Assembly (NCBI GenBank): GCA_016802295.1
Contig: JAESIW010000200.1
Span: 483,980 to 547,979 of the forward strand
Reading direction: 5' to 3'
Source: Brachionus rotundiformis
Taxonomy: Eukaryota; Rotifera; Eurotatoria; Ploima; Brachionidae
Length of the DNA: 64,000 nt
Part shown: positions 36,067-47,539 of the stretch, piece after piece
How positions within the stretch are numbered: position 1 is the first letter of the stretch
Layout: the number at the start of each line of letters is the position of its first letter
Notes under the pieces: model-generated
Told to the model about the DNA's origin: nothing
What the model saw: the letters and a program-made list of their open reading frames with translations, nothing else
Database searches by the model: none
Position numbers and translations under genes: made by a program

Positions 36067-37654
36067 TATTCAGAGATTCGTCAAAAAGCTGATATTCTGG
36101 ATTAGAAAAATGGACGACTTATGGTTTAAATAAAGTTTTATTAGAGGATTAGTTAGATAATGTTATTTTTATGATTTAGAAACAAAAAGGTTATTTTTAG
36201 AATATAATATTTTGGGTGTTTTTCACTCTATATTTAATTTTTTCAATTTAATTTAAATTTAAAATGGTAAAATTTGCCTATTTTCGATTTTTAATTTTTT
36301 TATAATAATTAATTACCAAAGGTTTTTAAATTTTAACGTTCGAAATAAAAAATAAAAAAATTATTAATTTTATTTAATTTTTATTCTAAATTAATTTTTA
36401 AAATTTAAATAATCTCCAATTTGTAGGAGATAAATAAAAAGATTAGCTAAAAAAATATATTTTTTTAATTAAAATATTTAAGATGACTTCTTTGTCTGAT
36501 AATCATTTTTGTGATAAAAGCTCATTAATTCAAAAAAATTTCAACATCAAGTAAAAAAAGCCTTTCATTCCTGGTCGAACTACTTGTTGGTAGATGGCTA
36601 AAATAATTTTTTTCTATGTTTATCAATAAATCTAAAATAACTTTATTTTATCATTTTTTAGTTTCTATTCCTTTAATTTTTTATTGATATAACAAATAAA
36701 TTATCAATTTAGAATATTAAGATTTAGTTCTTTACTAAATTTAAAAATTTTGATTTTAATTTAATAATTCTTTAGTGTTATGCTTGATTCCTAATTAAAA
36801 ATGAATTGCTTTTTTACTAGTTAATAATCTATTAAAGAGAAGAATAATAAAATATTTTATTTTGATTATGTTATCCAAGTTATTCAAAGAAAATTTTGCC
36901 AAATTGATCCTAGAAAGGTCCAACAAGTTGATATTTGACCAAGTACACCATTTAAACAAAGTTATAGATCAATCGAATATTATTTATAAGAAATCAATCT
37001 TATGCTTTGTTTATAAAATGGTGGCTCTTGGTACTTCCATTCCAAACTCATTGCCAATGAAATCGGATCGCTGAGCCGCTGCTGTAATGGTTTCACAAAA
37101 GCCGTGTTATTCACAATTTAGAAAAATTGAGAACTACGAAGTAAGCTTATGTCAAAAGCATTGATAATGACGTGAGGGCTTTCTACTATTAGTCATCAAA
37201 ATCAATCGAAAGTTAATTTCGATTGAATCTAAAATAACTCCGTAGCTGAATTTTAAAGTTAAAAAATCTACCTATTTATAGCATTTGAAAATTAATTTCA
37301 CTTGAATGTGAAATTAATATTATGATTGTTGGCAACTATGAAATACATTTGGTTGCCAACAAGACAGTATTTTTATTGCCAAAGTTATTTTGATTAAATA
37401 TGAAAGCAATTTTGTAAAACAGTTCATCGTCGAGCAACTAGATCTATTAGACTCAAACTTGATGAGAATAAAGAATAAGATAAATTTTAAATCAATGTTT
37501 TAAAAATCCTCACATGTTTACCATTAACTCTTTTCTATTTATAAAAAAAAATTCAAAAAAAAAATAAAATTCCTTAAAAAATATTTTATAAAGATTGACT
37601 TTAATAGAAAAATAAGATTTAAGAAGGACGACCTTGGGTCCGACACAGAGAGTC
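36067..37654. other. AT-rich intergenic DNA, no gene seen
   Basis: No supported gene. A 70-codon frame at 36862-37074 contains less AT-biased codons but no motif I can name; it may be old transposon sequence. Confidence 0.45.
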
Positions 37655-39258
37655 TGGACCATAGTAGTTGTCATGTTCAGGCCTGGCACAAAGCTGCTTG
37701 CTTAACAAGCAAGAAAAAATTGATGGCAAAAGCTCATGCAACTAAAAAATGAATAGAAAATTAAAAAATAAAAAGTAAATTCTAATTTTATCAAAATCAA
37801 AATTACATATTTCTCTAAATAGATCGATTTATTTTCAATAAGGGCCTTGGTCATTCGCATCAAATAAATTAGAATAGCCATATTGGTTTGAACAATATTC
37901 AACCGCACCTAGTAGTAGTCAAATAAAAAATTAAAATGTCCAGGAAAGTGCAATTGCAAAACGATATTAATACTCTTGTCGAATGGTGCACTGAATGGAC
38001 AATGAATCTCAATATTGAGAAATGTGAAGTAATGCATATTGGCAGAAAAAATCCAAAAACGGATTATTTTAAAACAAAAGAGAATGAATGCCATAAGTTA
38101 ATTGAAACTGTTGAGCAGAAAGATCTGGGAGTCATAGTAAAGACCGATATGAAATGGTGTAAACAAATAAGTCCGTCATCGGCGAGAGCAAACAGAGTTC
38201 TAGGAAAATTTTCAAATGGTTTTAACAACCATGATATGTCTTTTATTAAAAAAATATAACAGACAAGTCTTGTTCGATCCCATCTTGAATATGCTGTTTC
38301 AGTATGGAATCCATACCTGAAGAAAGATATAGACACACTTGAGAGAGTACAGAGAAGAGTGACACGAAGTATTGGTGATTTAGACTACATGGAGAGACTT
38401 AAGAGACACTGCCAGCTAGGAGGAGACGAGGAGATCTAATACAAATGTACAAGATCATAAATGAACTTGATGAGATAAGTTGCCTAGATAAAATATTTTT
38501 ACTAATGGGGTTGTTAGTGATTGGAACCAATTAAGAAATGAAGTGATAGAATCAAAAACAATTGACTTATTTAAAAACAAATTGGATAGAATTTTGATAG
38601 ACTAAAATATTGCTTAAAGTCTGGTAAATCCAGTTTTTACGCAAAAGCTTAGCAATTATTTTTATTATTATGTGAAAATTATTTATTGGCTTACTCCTTC
38701 GGTTATGAACAAAATAAATCTTGGCAAAAGTTGGTGCAATCCTGGATCAATGCTGAGACTATTGAGAGCTTCCTGTTTAATAAAAATGTTAAAAATTTTT
38801 CACTATATTAAATGGTAATTGAGTACTGTTCTCTTTTGCTCATCCGAGCCGACACAGGCTTCTGTAATTTCTTTGAAATAAAACTGCTGCTCCATGGAAA
38901 GATCGTGTGGTACAAGATTTTTGAGCTTGACTAGATTTTCGCCAATATTGGTCTTTTGGATAGGCAGAGCAATTTTTTCCTTTGTCTTGACCAGTGCGCC
39001 CTCTGTAGCCTCTTGTTTTTGAATGTCCCTGCTGACCAATTGAGGGTTTTCTGGCACCAGTGGCTGTACGCCTTCGATCGCCAGCCAATGAGCTAAAAAT
39101 GGCTATTTAAGCATTTTATTCAGGAATTTTCAGCTTTTACCATTTATGACAAAGTCATTGGGAAGCTTAATGCTGGAATATTTACCGAAATTACTTCGTT
39201 CAAATCGAGCACTTGATCGTCTACATAGAAAACACAACGGCTTTCGCCGTTTCCTATA
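37655..39258 (-). pseudogene. Truncated inverted duplicate of TAF6
   Basis: Reverse complement of the TAF6 interval 17812-19461 (end of exon 3 through part of exon 7), introns and intronic LINE included. Exon 4 matches except for few substitutions (one gives Ile to Thr, VKIKEK to VKTKEK), and the YLMRMTKALI exon is intact. In exon 3 it has AAATATTCCAGC where TAF6 has AAATAGTTCAAGC: one base fewer, which shifts the frame. The histone fold, start codon and last three and a half exons are missing. Homology ends near 37655 and 39258 in unrelated DNA. It is therefore a recent non-functional segmental copy. Confidence 0.9.
37920..38640 (+). mobile_element. CR1-like LINE fragment in the TAF6 duplicate
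   Basis: Sister copy of the insertion in TAF6. Plus-strand reading gives QNDINTLVEWCTEWTMNLNI, CEVMHIGRKN, KDLGVIVKTDMKWCKQ and, after a stop at 38257, LEYAVSVWNPYLKKDIDTLE and RVQRRVTRSIGDLDYMERL. About 80 bp present in the TAF6 copy (19100-19185) are absent here. Confidence 0.88.
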
Positions 39259-40435
39259 TTATTTTTATATTTTTATTTAGAATTAAGATTGGAATATTAT
39301 TAGGAAAAATGCCGCAGGGCTTATTTTTTATTTAAAAGATAATTTAGGAAAGGGGGAATTTCCAGGGCAGCTCCGAACGGCATAGCCTTCTTTTCAGCCC
39401 TCTTGTTAGCAATTTTAATTTTACAAAATTTAAATTTTAAAAAAAAAATTTATTTTTTTTAGCATGTTTTGTTTGTATATGCCGCAGGACTTCTAGTTAA
39501 AAGTTTTAATCATAAAAATAAGATCAAATATTTGTAATACCGTCACTAAATGGCGGACTTATAAGGATGCATCAATATGAATGTAGCCAAATCAACCAAA
39601 AAGTTTTCTAAACATTTGCTCAACACCAATTTTTAATTGTACAAGCTGAATGTATTCTAATTGAATAATTTTCAAGATTATTGTCTTAACAAAAATACAA
39701 GACTAATTTTTAGCATTTAATTTGCCAGTACATAATGGTGAAATTTTGTTGAGTCATTGTAAAAAAATGGTTGCTAATTTTAAATTAAGAATAATAATCT
39801 CTCAAGAGGGTGCCTAGAGATATGTTTGATACAGAGTTCATTTAATGTGAGTAGCCATTATGTTTATTATTTCTGAATGTTGATAAGTTCAGTTTGAATT
39901 GATGAGAGGCAAAAAATGGACTATGCCCGAAACAGATAGATAAACTAAGAAAAATTGGAATTAAATTATAAATTTTAATATTATTAAATATCTGTAAGGC
40001 TAACAGAATTTGGAATTCTAGCGCAAAGCGTTCTATAAATAGCGTTGAAAATAGCGTTTAGAACATTATAAGGAGTGTATTTCGCTATTTTCCAGGTAGT
40101 TTTTTATTTGGCTGCCAATGCTGGGTGGGTTTATCCTAAAGGAAATGTGTGCTCATTCAGTCTATTGATGGTAGGGAAAAAAATCAATTTATGTAAATTT
40201 TATTCAAAGCCAAGAACGCTTAATAATTAAGAAATATTTCAGTATAAAAATAAAAAAAAAGAGCTTAGTTCATAAATATTTTCAGATAGCGTTTTTTTCT
40301 TATTTTTTTTTAAAAGCAAAAAATAAAGCTTTCCATAAATATGAATAAAATTTTTCAAAAAAGCCTTCTAGAATTTTTATTTTAAATTTAAGCTTAAAAT
40401 TTATTTAGATTTTTGAAATTAATTAAAAACTTAAA
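39259..40435. other. Intergenic upstream of GAPDH copy 2
   Basis: AT-rich; no gene recognised. Unlike the upstream region of GAPDH copy 1. Confidence 0.5.
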
Positions 40436-41440
40436 ATGGCTTCAATTGGTATCAATGGTTTCGGCCGAATTGGCCGTATTGTGTTGAGAGCTGCTTTGGC
40501 CAAAGGAGTCAAAGTGGTAGCCATCAACGATCCATTCATCCCATTGGACTACATGGTCTACATGTTCAAATACGACTCTACTCATGGCAGATACAAAGGC
40601 GAGGTGAGACACGAGAATGGAGTGTTGGTAGTGGATGGTCACCAAATAAAAGTATTCACTGAAAAAGACCCGACTCAAATTCCATGGGGCGCTTCTGGAG
40701 TGGAGTATGTAGTCGAGGCTACTGGCGTGTTTACCACCATTGAGAAATGCCAAGCTCATTTGAAAGGTGGTGCCAAAAAGGTGATCATCACCGCTCCATC
40801 TGCCGACGCTCCAATGTTTGTTGTCGGAGTCAATGAGAAGACATACGACCCGTCAATTAACATATTGAGCAATGCTTCATGCACAACCAACTGTTTGGCT
40901 CCATTGGCCAAAGTGATCAATGAGAAATTCGGCATTGTCGAAGGCTTGATGACCACTGTTCACTCGTACACTGCTACTCAAAAGACTGTCGATGGACCGT
41001 CGAACAAGGACTGGCGTGGCGGTCGAACTGCTGCCACAAACATTATTCCATCGTCTACCGGAGCTGCCAAAGCTGTCGGTAAAGTAATACCCGAATTGAA
41101 TGGAAAATTGACCGGCATGGCATTCAGAGTGCCCACTGCCGATGTGTCAGTTGTTGATTTGACTGTTCGTTTGGCTCAGCCAGCCAAATACGATGACATC
41201 AAGGCTGCCATCAAACAAGCATCCGAAAACGAGCTCAAGGGTATTTTGGCCTACACCGAGGACCAAGTTGTCTCGTCCGATTTCATCGGCGACCATCACA
41301 GCTCCATCTTTGACGCCAAGGCCGGCATCTCACTGAACGACAACTTTGTCAAGCTTGTCTCATGGTACGACAATGAATTCGGCTACAGTTGCCGTGTTGT
41401 TGACCTTATCCAACATGTCTACAAGGTATCTCATCAATAG
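40436..41440 (+). CDS. GAPDH: Glyceraldehyde-3-phosphate dehydrogenase, copy 2
   Basis: Second intronless GAPDH gene, 334 aa, same protein as the copy at 32144-33148 and on the opposite strand about 7.3 kb away. All catalytic landmarks are present (INGFGRIGR, SNASCTTNCLAP, WYDNEFGYS). Identity with copy 1 runs from the ATG to about 20 bp past the stop (ATCAATCATTTAAA) and ends there; 5' sequence diverges right at the ATG. That pattern fits gene conversion confined to the coding region. Both promoters differ, so expression may differ. Confidence 0.97.
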   Translation: MASIGINGFGRIGRIVLRAALAKGVKVVAINDPFIPLDYMVYMFKYDSTHGRYKGEVRHENGVLVVDGHQIKVFTEKDPTQIPWGASGVEYVVEATGVFTTIEKCQAHLKGGAKKVIITAPSADAPMFVVGVNEKTYDPSINILSNASCTTNCLAPLAKVINEKFGIVEGLMTTVHSYTATQKTVDGPSNKDWRGGRTAATNIIPSSTGAAKAVGKVIPELNGKLTGMAFRVPTADVSVVDLTVRLAQPAKYDDIKAAIKQASENELKGILAYTEDQVVSSDFIGDHHSSIFDAKAGISLNDNFVKLVSWYDNEFGYSCRVVDLIQHVYKVSHQ

Positions 41441-41905
41441 ATCAATCATTTAAAATGCTTATTATTTAATTATGAATTATATTAGTCGAGTCTTTAAAGT
41501 AGACAAGTAATTTTTAAAGATTTTAATTTGTATTGCTCAAATAGATTTTAATTAACCTTCGTTTTAATAAACATTAAAAAAATTATATATTTTTATTCAT
41601 TTATTAAAAAAAGAAATATTTGGTCAAGATATAAACAGATATAAACCCACTGACTATTATTATTCAATTTTATCTTAAAAATTCTAAGCATGGTTACATT
41701 TTGTACAAAGCTTTTTCATCTTTTGGTAAACCATTTGAAAATTAATGGGAACTGTACAGTTGGACAATTAACAAACTTGGCCAGTTATTTTGCCAAATTA
41801 GGCAAAAATTCTAAAATTCCATCAAATAAAATTAAAAACTTAATAGAACTAAAATTATTGATAGAACTGAGCAAATAAACAAGATATCAAAATTCAGGAT
41901 TTAAA
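41441..41905. other. Intergenic; small unsupported ORF
   Basis: GAPDH copy 2 3' flank, then a 62-codon open frame at 41690-41878 (MVTFCTKLFHLLVNHLKING). The frame lacks recognisable motifs or splice partners, so I do not call it a gene. Confidence 0.4.
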
Positions 41906-42304
41906 GGTAAAGATGGTTCTTAAAAAAAGCAAAAAAAAATTCTGAATTATTAAGCAAGTAAATTTATATATTTTAAAGATCGCTGTATTGCTAAAGTAAC
42001 TTAAAACGTCTTGTATCTTGTTCTTGGTAATCGATACCACATTATTCTGTTAATTTCTGCATTGGTTTATTTCAAAAATAAATAACTAAACTGAAGCAGA
42101 TTAGTTATTTATTTTTAAGCTGGTTAAATGCTTTTTGAAATAAACCAATGCAGAAATTAACAAAATAGTGTGGTATCGATTACCAGGAACAAGATACAAG
42201 ACGTTTTAAGTTACTTTAGCAATACAACAATCTTTAAAATATATAAATTTACTTGCTAAATAATTCAGAATTTTTTTTTGCTTTTTTTAAGAACCATCTT
42301 TACC
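41906..42304. repeat. 399 bp foldback element with ~170 bp arms
   Basis: Starts GGTAAAGATGGTTCTT and ends AAGAACCATCTTTACC. The left arm (to about 42078) and right arm (from about 42133) are about 95% identical as reverse complements, including TATTGCTAAAGTAACTTAAA, GGTAATCGATACCACA and ATTTCTGCATTGGTTTATTT. A nested smaller hairpin (AAATAAATAACTAA/TTAGTTATTTATTT) sits at the centre. No coding capacity. A non-autonomous DNA transposon (MITE) is likely; the transcript would form a very long hairpin. Confidence 0.88.
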
Positions 42305-43355
42305 AAAACCAGATAAAGAAATCTGAAAGTTCATCTTAGATTTTTTTAATTATTGATCATTTTTGGTTTAAATAATTAAAAAGATATTTTTTTTATTCTT
42401 TTTTAAGTTAAAAATTCGAGTTGATTTATTTGACTTATTTTAACCTGTTTACAGAATTTAAAATTATGATCTATTTTGACTTTAAAATTAAGAATTAAAA
42501 AAAAATGTCATAATTTGAATAAAAAGGTAGGGGTCGAGGGTTAGACAGCGAACCAAATACAAAATAACTGAATATGTACCAATTTTAACCATTTTTTTCT
42601 CAAAATATTTGTCAATTGGTCGCCGCAAATTATAAACATTTCCTTACATATTCTTGATTTAAAGCTTTTTCCCAATTTGGCACCTTTCTTGTCAGAAATA
42701 AAAATTTAATAAAGCACTTCATTAATAAAATTTTTTTTGGGTATTTATTTATAATAAATAATGAATAAATAAAAATTATTCAGTGTTCACTATTAAAATT
42801 AATAAAAAAATTTTCCCAAAATTAATGCTTTTTTTGCTAATGTAGGCCTGTCTCTATTTCTTTTTTTTTGACAGATAAGAACTGATTTATCTATTGAACT
42901 AATAGCCATTACATCTTTATAAATGCAAACCTTTACATTATAATTAAGTTTTGTCTCCTAGAACATGATATATTTTAGCTCAAAGTAACCAACTTTTGTT
43001 TCTTTATAAATTGTTAATATTTTATGAGCTGGGTTTTGTATGTTTTCAAGAATGCTTGTTAATATTTTAAAGTCATATTCTAGAAACTTATTTGGCCATC
43101 AAACATAACGACCTTAAAAACAAAAAACTTTTTAAAAATTTCCAATAACCCTTAATTTTGTCGGACTGCTTCCAAATCTATCATTAATCATCTTAATGGG
43201 TACATGAATGAAAAAGAGAAAGATTAAGTTTAGAATTTTAAATTCTTTTTTAGCAAAAAAGATAAATATTAAAAAATTTTTAATGGTTAAACTTTATTAA
43301 TATATTTTTTAAATTTATAATACAAATAGATAAAAAAAATTATAAGCCACCATAG
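42305..43355. other. AT-rich intergenic DNA, no gene seen
   Basis: No coding frame or structured element recognised. Confidence 0.5.
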
Positions 43356-43760
43356 TTAGGCATGTGAATGCTCATATTCACTATATTCCGAATAAATTTC
43401 GGCCACCATGTCCACCAATATCTCATTCTTGACCTTAAGCATGTTGTTTTCTTCCTGTAGGACAAGATTTTCTTTTTGAACTTTTTGAACATCTTTGTTG
43501 CCAGAGATGGTATTTTTGGGCTTTTTGGTCACTTGAAAGCTCTGTCCATTCATTTCGTTGTACCAGTCGCCTGTCTCCAGGTCGAATACCATGTAGTTAG
43601 AGCCTAGCTGCATATGAGCGAATGTGTAGTCGAGCATAAACTCCCTGCTGCGCTCGGCCGCGTCCATTTGCAGAGGCGAAATGGTCGTGGCCTTGCGCTG
43701 TGGCGCCTTCTTGGGCGAAAAAGGTTTTCGAAACAAAGACGAACTGCTCATTTTGTCCAA
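43356..43760 (-). CDS. CBY1: Chibby homologue
   Basis: Small conserved protein of basal bodies and ciliary transition zones, also a beta-catenin antagonist in vertebrates. Single exon, 134 aa from MDKMSSSS (or 131 from the next Met); human CBY1 is 126 aa. The N-terminal basic patch LFRKPFSPKKAPQRKA matches the conserved TFSPKKTPPRK signature. The middle has FDLETGDWYNE (human: LKFENGQWIAE). The C-terminus is a heptad coiled coil, VQKVQKENLVLQEENNMLKV then KNEILVDMVAEIYSE, matching the Chibby coiled coil. It is shorter at the C-terminus than human, lacking the final Lys-rich tail. Presence fits a ciliated animal. Confidence 0.88.
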   Translation of the reverse strand: MDKMSSSSLFRKPFSPKKAPQRKATTISPLQMDAAERSREFMLDYTFAHMQLGSNYMVFDLETGDWYNEMNGQSFQVTKKPKNTISGNKDVQKVQKENLVLQEENNMLKVKNEILVDMVAEIYSEYSEYEHSHA

Positions 43761-45240
43761 AAATAAAATTTCTAATCAAATTTTCATTGTCTACTTAAAA
43801 AAAATAGAAAAAAAGCGTTGCCATGGTTACCACATGGTGACGCACAAATTGTCCTCGCGATGACACACCACCCTACTCCACAAACTTCTTTACATTCCAT
43901 AAATAAATTGACAATATGGCTTTGCAAAGAAGTTGGTCGAATACGAGTTGGTTGTGTGTTGGAAATTATTTAAATAAAAAAATAGAATGATTCAAATGAT
44001 GATATTTAACCGGTATTTATATAGGCCGATATCATTATTATCAGAAATAGTTCCAATAACTGAACATTAATATTAAAAATTCCAGTTGAGGTTAAACAAT
44101 TCATTTGGCTTTTATCGATTCATTGGTTAATTGATATTTATCTTCTCTATCTGCTACTACTTATGATTTTCTAATTATTTATTTAAACTTAAGGTTTTCT
44201 ATTTATCTATCTATCTATCAGAAAGTTTATGTATTCCAAGCGAGTTTAACCCAATTTGAGCTAAGCTAAACAGAAATATGATATGATATCGAACTAGAAC
44301 AACACACTCGATACACACGCCAATAAGTTAATTAATTTGTTTAGGTTTATTTATGTGTTAAGAAGGGCAGAAATTGTTTTCCACAAACGGCTAGTATCTT
44401 ATCTGGTTTAATAGCAACCATCTGAGCAATAAATCAAAACCATATTGAAAGGCTGACCGTTGGCATTTGAGATAATTAAAACCAAATTAATAATGGCTCG
44501 GTTTTGAGCCAACAGCAGCCACATCAGTCAGAAGTAAAACTTTGTTGATTTATTCCACACAATTGTGCAGTTTATTTATACAAATACCGCCTCAATTAAG
44601 ATTTATTGGTATCAATTTAATCTTCTTAACAAAGCGCCATTATCAAATCAAGCAGTTTTTTCTATTTGTTTGCTTTTAACACATGGAAGTAAAAAGATAA
44701 ATTTTTATCTCTTAACAGCAAAAATATTAATTAATTAATTAAAATTTTATTATATTGTTTGTTCAAGTGCTTAAAGCTTGAGATATGACAATTTTTTAAA
44801 ATAACCATTCAACTATTCATATCATATCAAAAATTTTTATTGTAAAAGGATTGTATATTGTAATTTAATTGATATTTTGATCAAAAATTTTACTTACCCG
44901 GTAAGGGCAAATTATTTTAACAAAAGTAAAAATAAGACTTCTCTTATATTCTAATCAGGCCAGATCCCTGAAATGCAAAGAAAATGAACTCTAATGTAAC
45001 CGAGTCTTTGGCTCAGTTAAAATCATGTTGTATTTTGAAAATATTTTGTAAATAAACAGCATTTATTAATCAATTAAAATACAAAATTTCCCAATAATCA
45101 AATTGTTGAATAGTAAATTTATGTAGAATTTTGTGAAAGATAAATTTCCGTGACACAAACTGATTAAATGAAAGATGGTCTAGATCAATCAAAATAAAAA
45201 ATACAAAATTTTTTAAAAAATGTTTTCTTTTAAATAAATT
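43761..45240. other. Upstream region of CBY1, less AT-biased, no gene seen
   Basis: From about 43800 to 44700 the sequence is noticeably less AT-biased than other intergenic DNA here and includes a TATC microsatellite at about 44203-44218. No coding frame or RNA gene is apparent. It may contain regulatory sequence, which is only inference. Confidence 0.4.
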
Positions 45241-45255
45241 TAATTAATTAAGCTT

Positions 45256-45279
45256 TAGTAGTAGTAGTAGTATTAGTAG
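45256..45279. repeat. GTA/TAG microsatellite
   Basis: A short run TAGTAGTAGTAGTATTAGTAG adjoining the left end of the next foldback element. Confidence 0.8.
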
Positions 45280-45640
45280 GGTTTTGTGAAGTTCAGTACA
45301 AAAGAACAGAACAAAGTGTAAAAAATTAAATAAATTTTTTCTAAAAGTTTAAAATTAATTCTGTGAATGCAGAATGGTGCAACATTCAAAGTTGCATCGA
45401 CTGTAAATGTCTGCTAATGATGTGCAAAATCTCTGAAAAATGCACTACACTCGATTATATTGAAATTTAATTTCTGCTGAACTCTGCAAAATTAGCAGAC
45501 ATAGATATTTGATGCAACTTTGGATGTTGCACCATTCTGCATTCACAAAATTAGGTTTAAACCTTTAGAAAAAAAGTTATTCAAATTTTTTACATTTTTT
45601 TCTGTTCTTTTTGCCATTTTGTACTGAATTTCACAAAACC
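45280..45640. repeat. Foldback element 1 with probable 8 bp target duplication
   Basis: Begins GGTTTTGTGAAGTTCAGTAC and ends GTACTGAATTTCACAAAACC. Arms of about 130-150 bp pair with mismatches (TGAATGCAGAATGGTGCAAC on the left, GTTGCACCATTCTGCATTCA on the right). The flanks are ATTAGTAG and ATTAGAAG, 7 of 8 matching, which suggests an 8 bp target-site duplication as made by hAT-type transposases. Non-coding. Confidence 0.82.
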
Positions 45641-45659
45641 ATTAGAAGTAATTAATGTC

Positions 45660-45898
45660 GGTTGTGAAGTTCTTTTCAGTTGAATCGTTTCAATTCAGAA
45701 AAACTTGAATAACTTTCATACCTTAAGAAATAATTTAGTTCTGTAAAATGCTTAATCTTTAAGCAAATAGTGTTTGCAGAAATATGTTTTTAACTCTGTC
45801 TCCATCAAAGCAAAGTGTCAGTGTTTTACTGAACTAAATTATTTCTTAAGGTAAAAAAGTTATTCTAGATTTTCTGAATTGAAAGGAACTTCACAACC
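45660..45898. repeat. Foldback element 2, related termini
   Basis: Begins GGTTGTGAAGTTC and ends GAACTTCACAACC. Arms of about 90 bp pair (ACCTTAAGAAATAATTTAGTTC on the left and its complement on the right, with mismatches). The terminal motif GGTT(TT)GTGAAGTTC is shared with the element 20 bp upstream, so both may be mobilised by the same enzyme. Target duplication unclear. Confidence 0.8.
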
Positions 45899-46189
45899 CC
45901 CTAATTGCTGCAACTTGGAACTACTGCAGACAGAGAGAACCAACGGGTGCCCAATAATGCTCGTCCTAAACTTTAATTGTTAAAAAAAAATATCATGCAA
46001 TATAAACAAACTAATGAGATTTTACAGTCTGTTAAGAATATTTATCTTTTTTTCAAAAATAACCATGGTTTTTTAAATTATTTATTTTTTTCCCATGTCC
46101 AGCCCCTAAGTTTCATGTATAATCCTTGGCAAAATTGTCTTTGGTGGTTTAGAAAATTCGAATATCACTTTGGTATACAGTGGTGATTT

Positions 46190-46510
46190 GACACTAGGGT
46201 TTTTACCTTTTTTTACGTAAAATTACGTAAATTTACCACTTTTTACGTAAATTTTCGTAATTTTACACTTGTAAGGACTGGTAAATTTACGTAAATTTAC
46301 GCAATTTTACGAAATTTTACGATAATTTTCGAAAAAACTGGTAAAAACAAAAGGACCAAAAAAAAGCCAATTTTCAAGCAATTTCTTAGAATTTTTGGAA
46401 AATTTCAAAAAAACAAAAAATTTTAAAAAAAAAATTTACATTTTTTTACGTAAATTTACGTAAAATCCGAATTTTTTAATTGTAAAATTTTGTAAAAAAT
46501 TGTAAAGTTC
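46190..46510. repeat. TTTACGTAAATTTACG-rich repeat
   Basis: Dense near-repeats of TTTACGTAAA/AATTTACG over about 320 bp, partly self-complementary. A similar shorter patch occurs at about 28390-28480. Possibly a degenerate palindromic element; no ends defined. Confidence 0.5.
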
Positions 46511-46619
46511 AGTAAATATTTTTATTATAATAAATCAGACTATTTTAAATGGAAAAAATTAATGATTTGACCAGTCTCCATTATTTTGAATCACAATTGG
46601 GATAACCTAAATTCAGAAG

Positions 46620-46906
46620 CTTAAAAGACTTATTTGGTGTTGCAGAATCAAAATTATCAGTTTGAAAATTACATCTTTGTAGATGAGGTTACAATAATAG
46701 TTTATGATAAACCAAAGTATCATTTAAGGCTCCCGTCTTCGTATCCGAAAACTATTCCTTCAACTTCGAAATTTAAAAGTAAACTCCATATTTGGGCAGG
46801 AATATCGTCAAAAGGCTCAACAAAATTCGCCGTAAACAAATTTATAAGACTAATTTTTTTTACAGAAGTTAAGATTAACAAACATCAAAATTTTACAATT
46901 TCTTGA
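46620..46906 (+). mobile_element. Tc1-like transposase fragment
   Basis: A 90-codon open piece reads NYQFENYIFVDEVTI ... KFKSKLHIWAGISSKGSTKF, the 'W..VIFTDE' first catalytic Asp block and 'VHIWGGISxxGxT' block of Tc1/mariner transposases. The remainder of the DDE domain is missing. No terminal repeats found nearby. Confidence 0.7.
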
Positions 46907-47530
46907 ATAAGCGAAAATTGATTAAATGATGGTTTTATTCTAATATCTTTTGATCAGAATTAGATATTTGTCTGAAATTTTACCCACAGCTATAAAATGA
47001 GTGGCTAATCACTAATGTAAAATCAAGTTCGGCCAAAGTCGAATTTCTTTGATAATATCAAATAATGTGTGATTATTTTTTTGTATTCACTTACTTTAAA
47101 TCAATTCACTGTAAACAAGAGATTTTATATTTTTAGACCTATTCAACAAAAATTTAAAAAAAAAATGTCTGATTTTTGACACAATTGTAAAACCCAACAT
47201 TTTAATAAGAACAATTTTACATTAATATTCTATTAAAATTTATTGAAATGGAAGTAAATAAAAATGAAACTATTAAAGCAATGAAAAATTCAAAAAAATT
47301 CATTATTTTAACAAAGTGAATATTTCGCTACATATTTTTTTTTCAAGTCAAAGTCATCTAATGAAAATATGGTAAATGTACTCAGATCAATTACTGAACA
47401 AACTCTTTGACCGTTTTATGAGAACTTTTTATTAACTATGAAAATTTATAATCTATTTTTGTAAAATTTATACTTGATAAAAAATAATTGAATACATTTT
47501 AAATTAAAAGAATATAAAGAGAACTAGTTG
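46907..47530. other. AT-rich intergenic DNA
   Basis: No gene recognised. Confidence 0.45.
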
Positions 47531-47539
47531 AGTTAAGTC

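Noticed and set aside
36862..37074. 70-codon ORF between the AT-hook gene and the TAF6 duplicate
   Set aside because: No recognised motif, no splice partners; could be transposon debris but I cannot assign it.
38803..39057. Second functional TAF6 gene
   Set aside because: The copy lacks the start, histone fold and 3' exons and has a one-base frameshift in exon 3.
41690..41878. 62-codon ORF downstream of GAPDH copy 2
   Set aside because: Open but without homology, signal peptide or exon partners; AT-rich genomes give such frames by chance.
46190..46510. CRISPR-like or satellite array
   Set aside because: Short ACGTAAA words recur irregularly without unit length or spacers; a degenerate palindromic repeat explains it.
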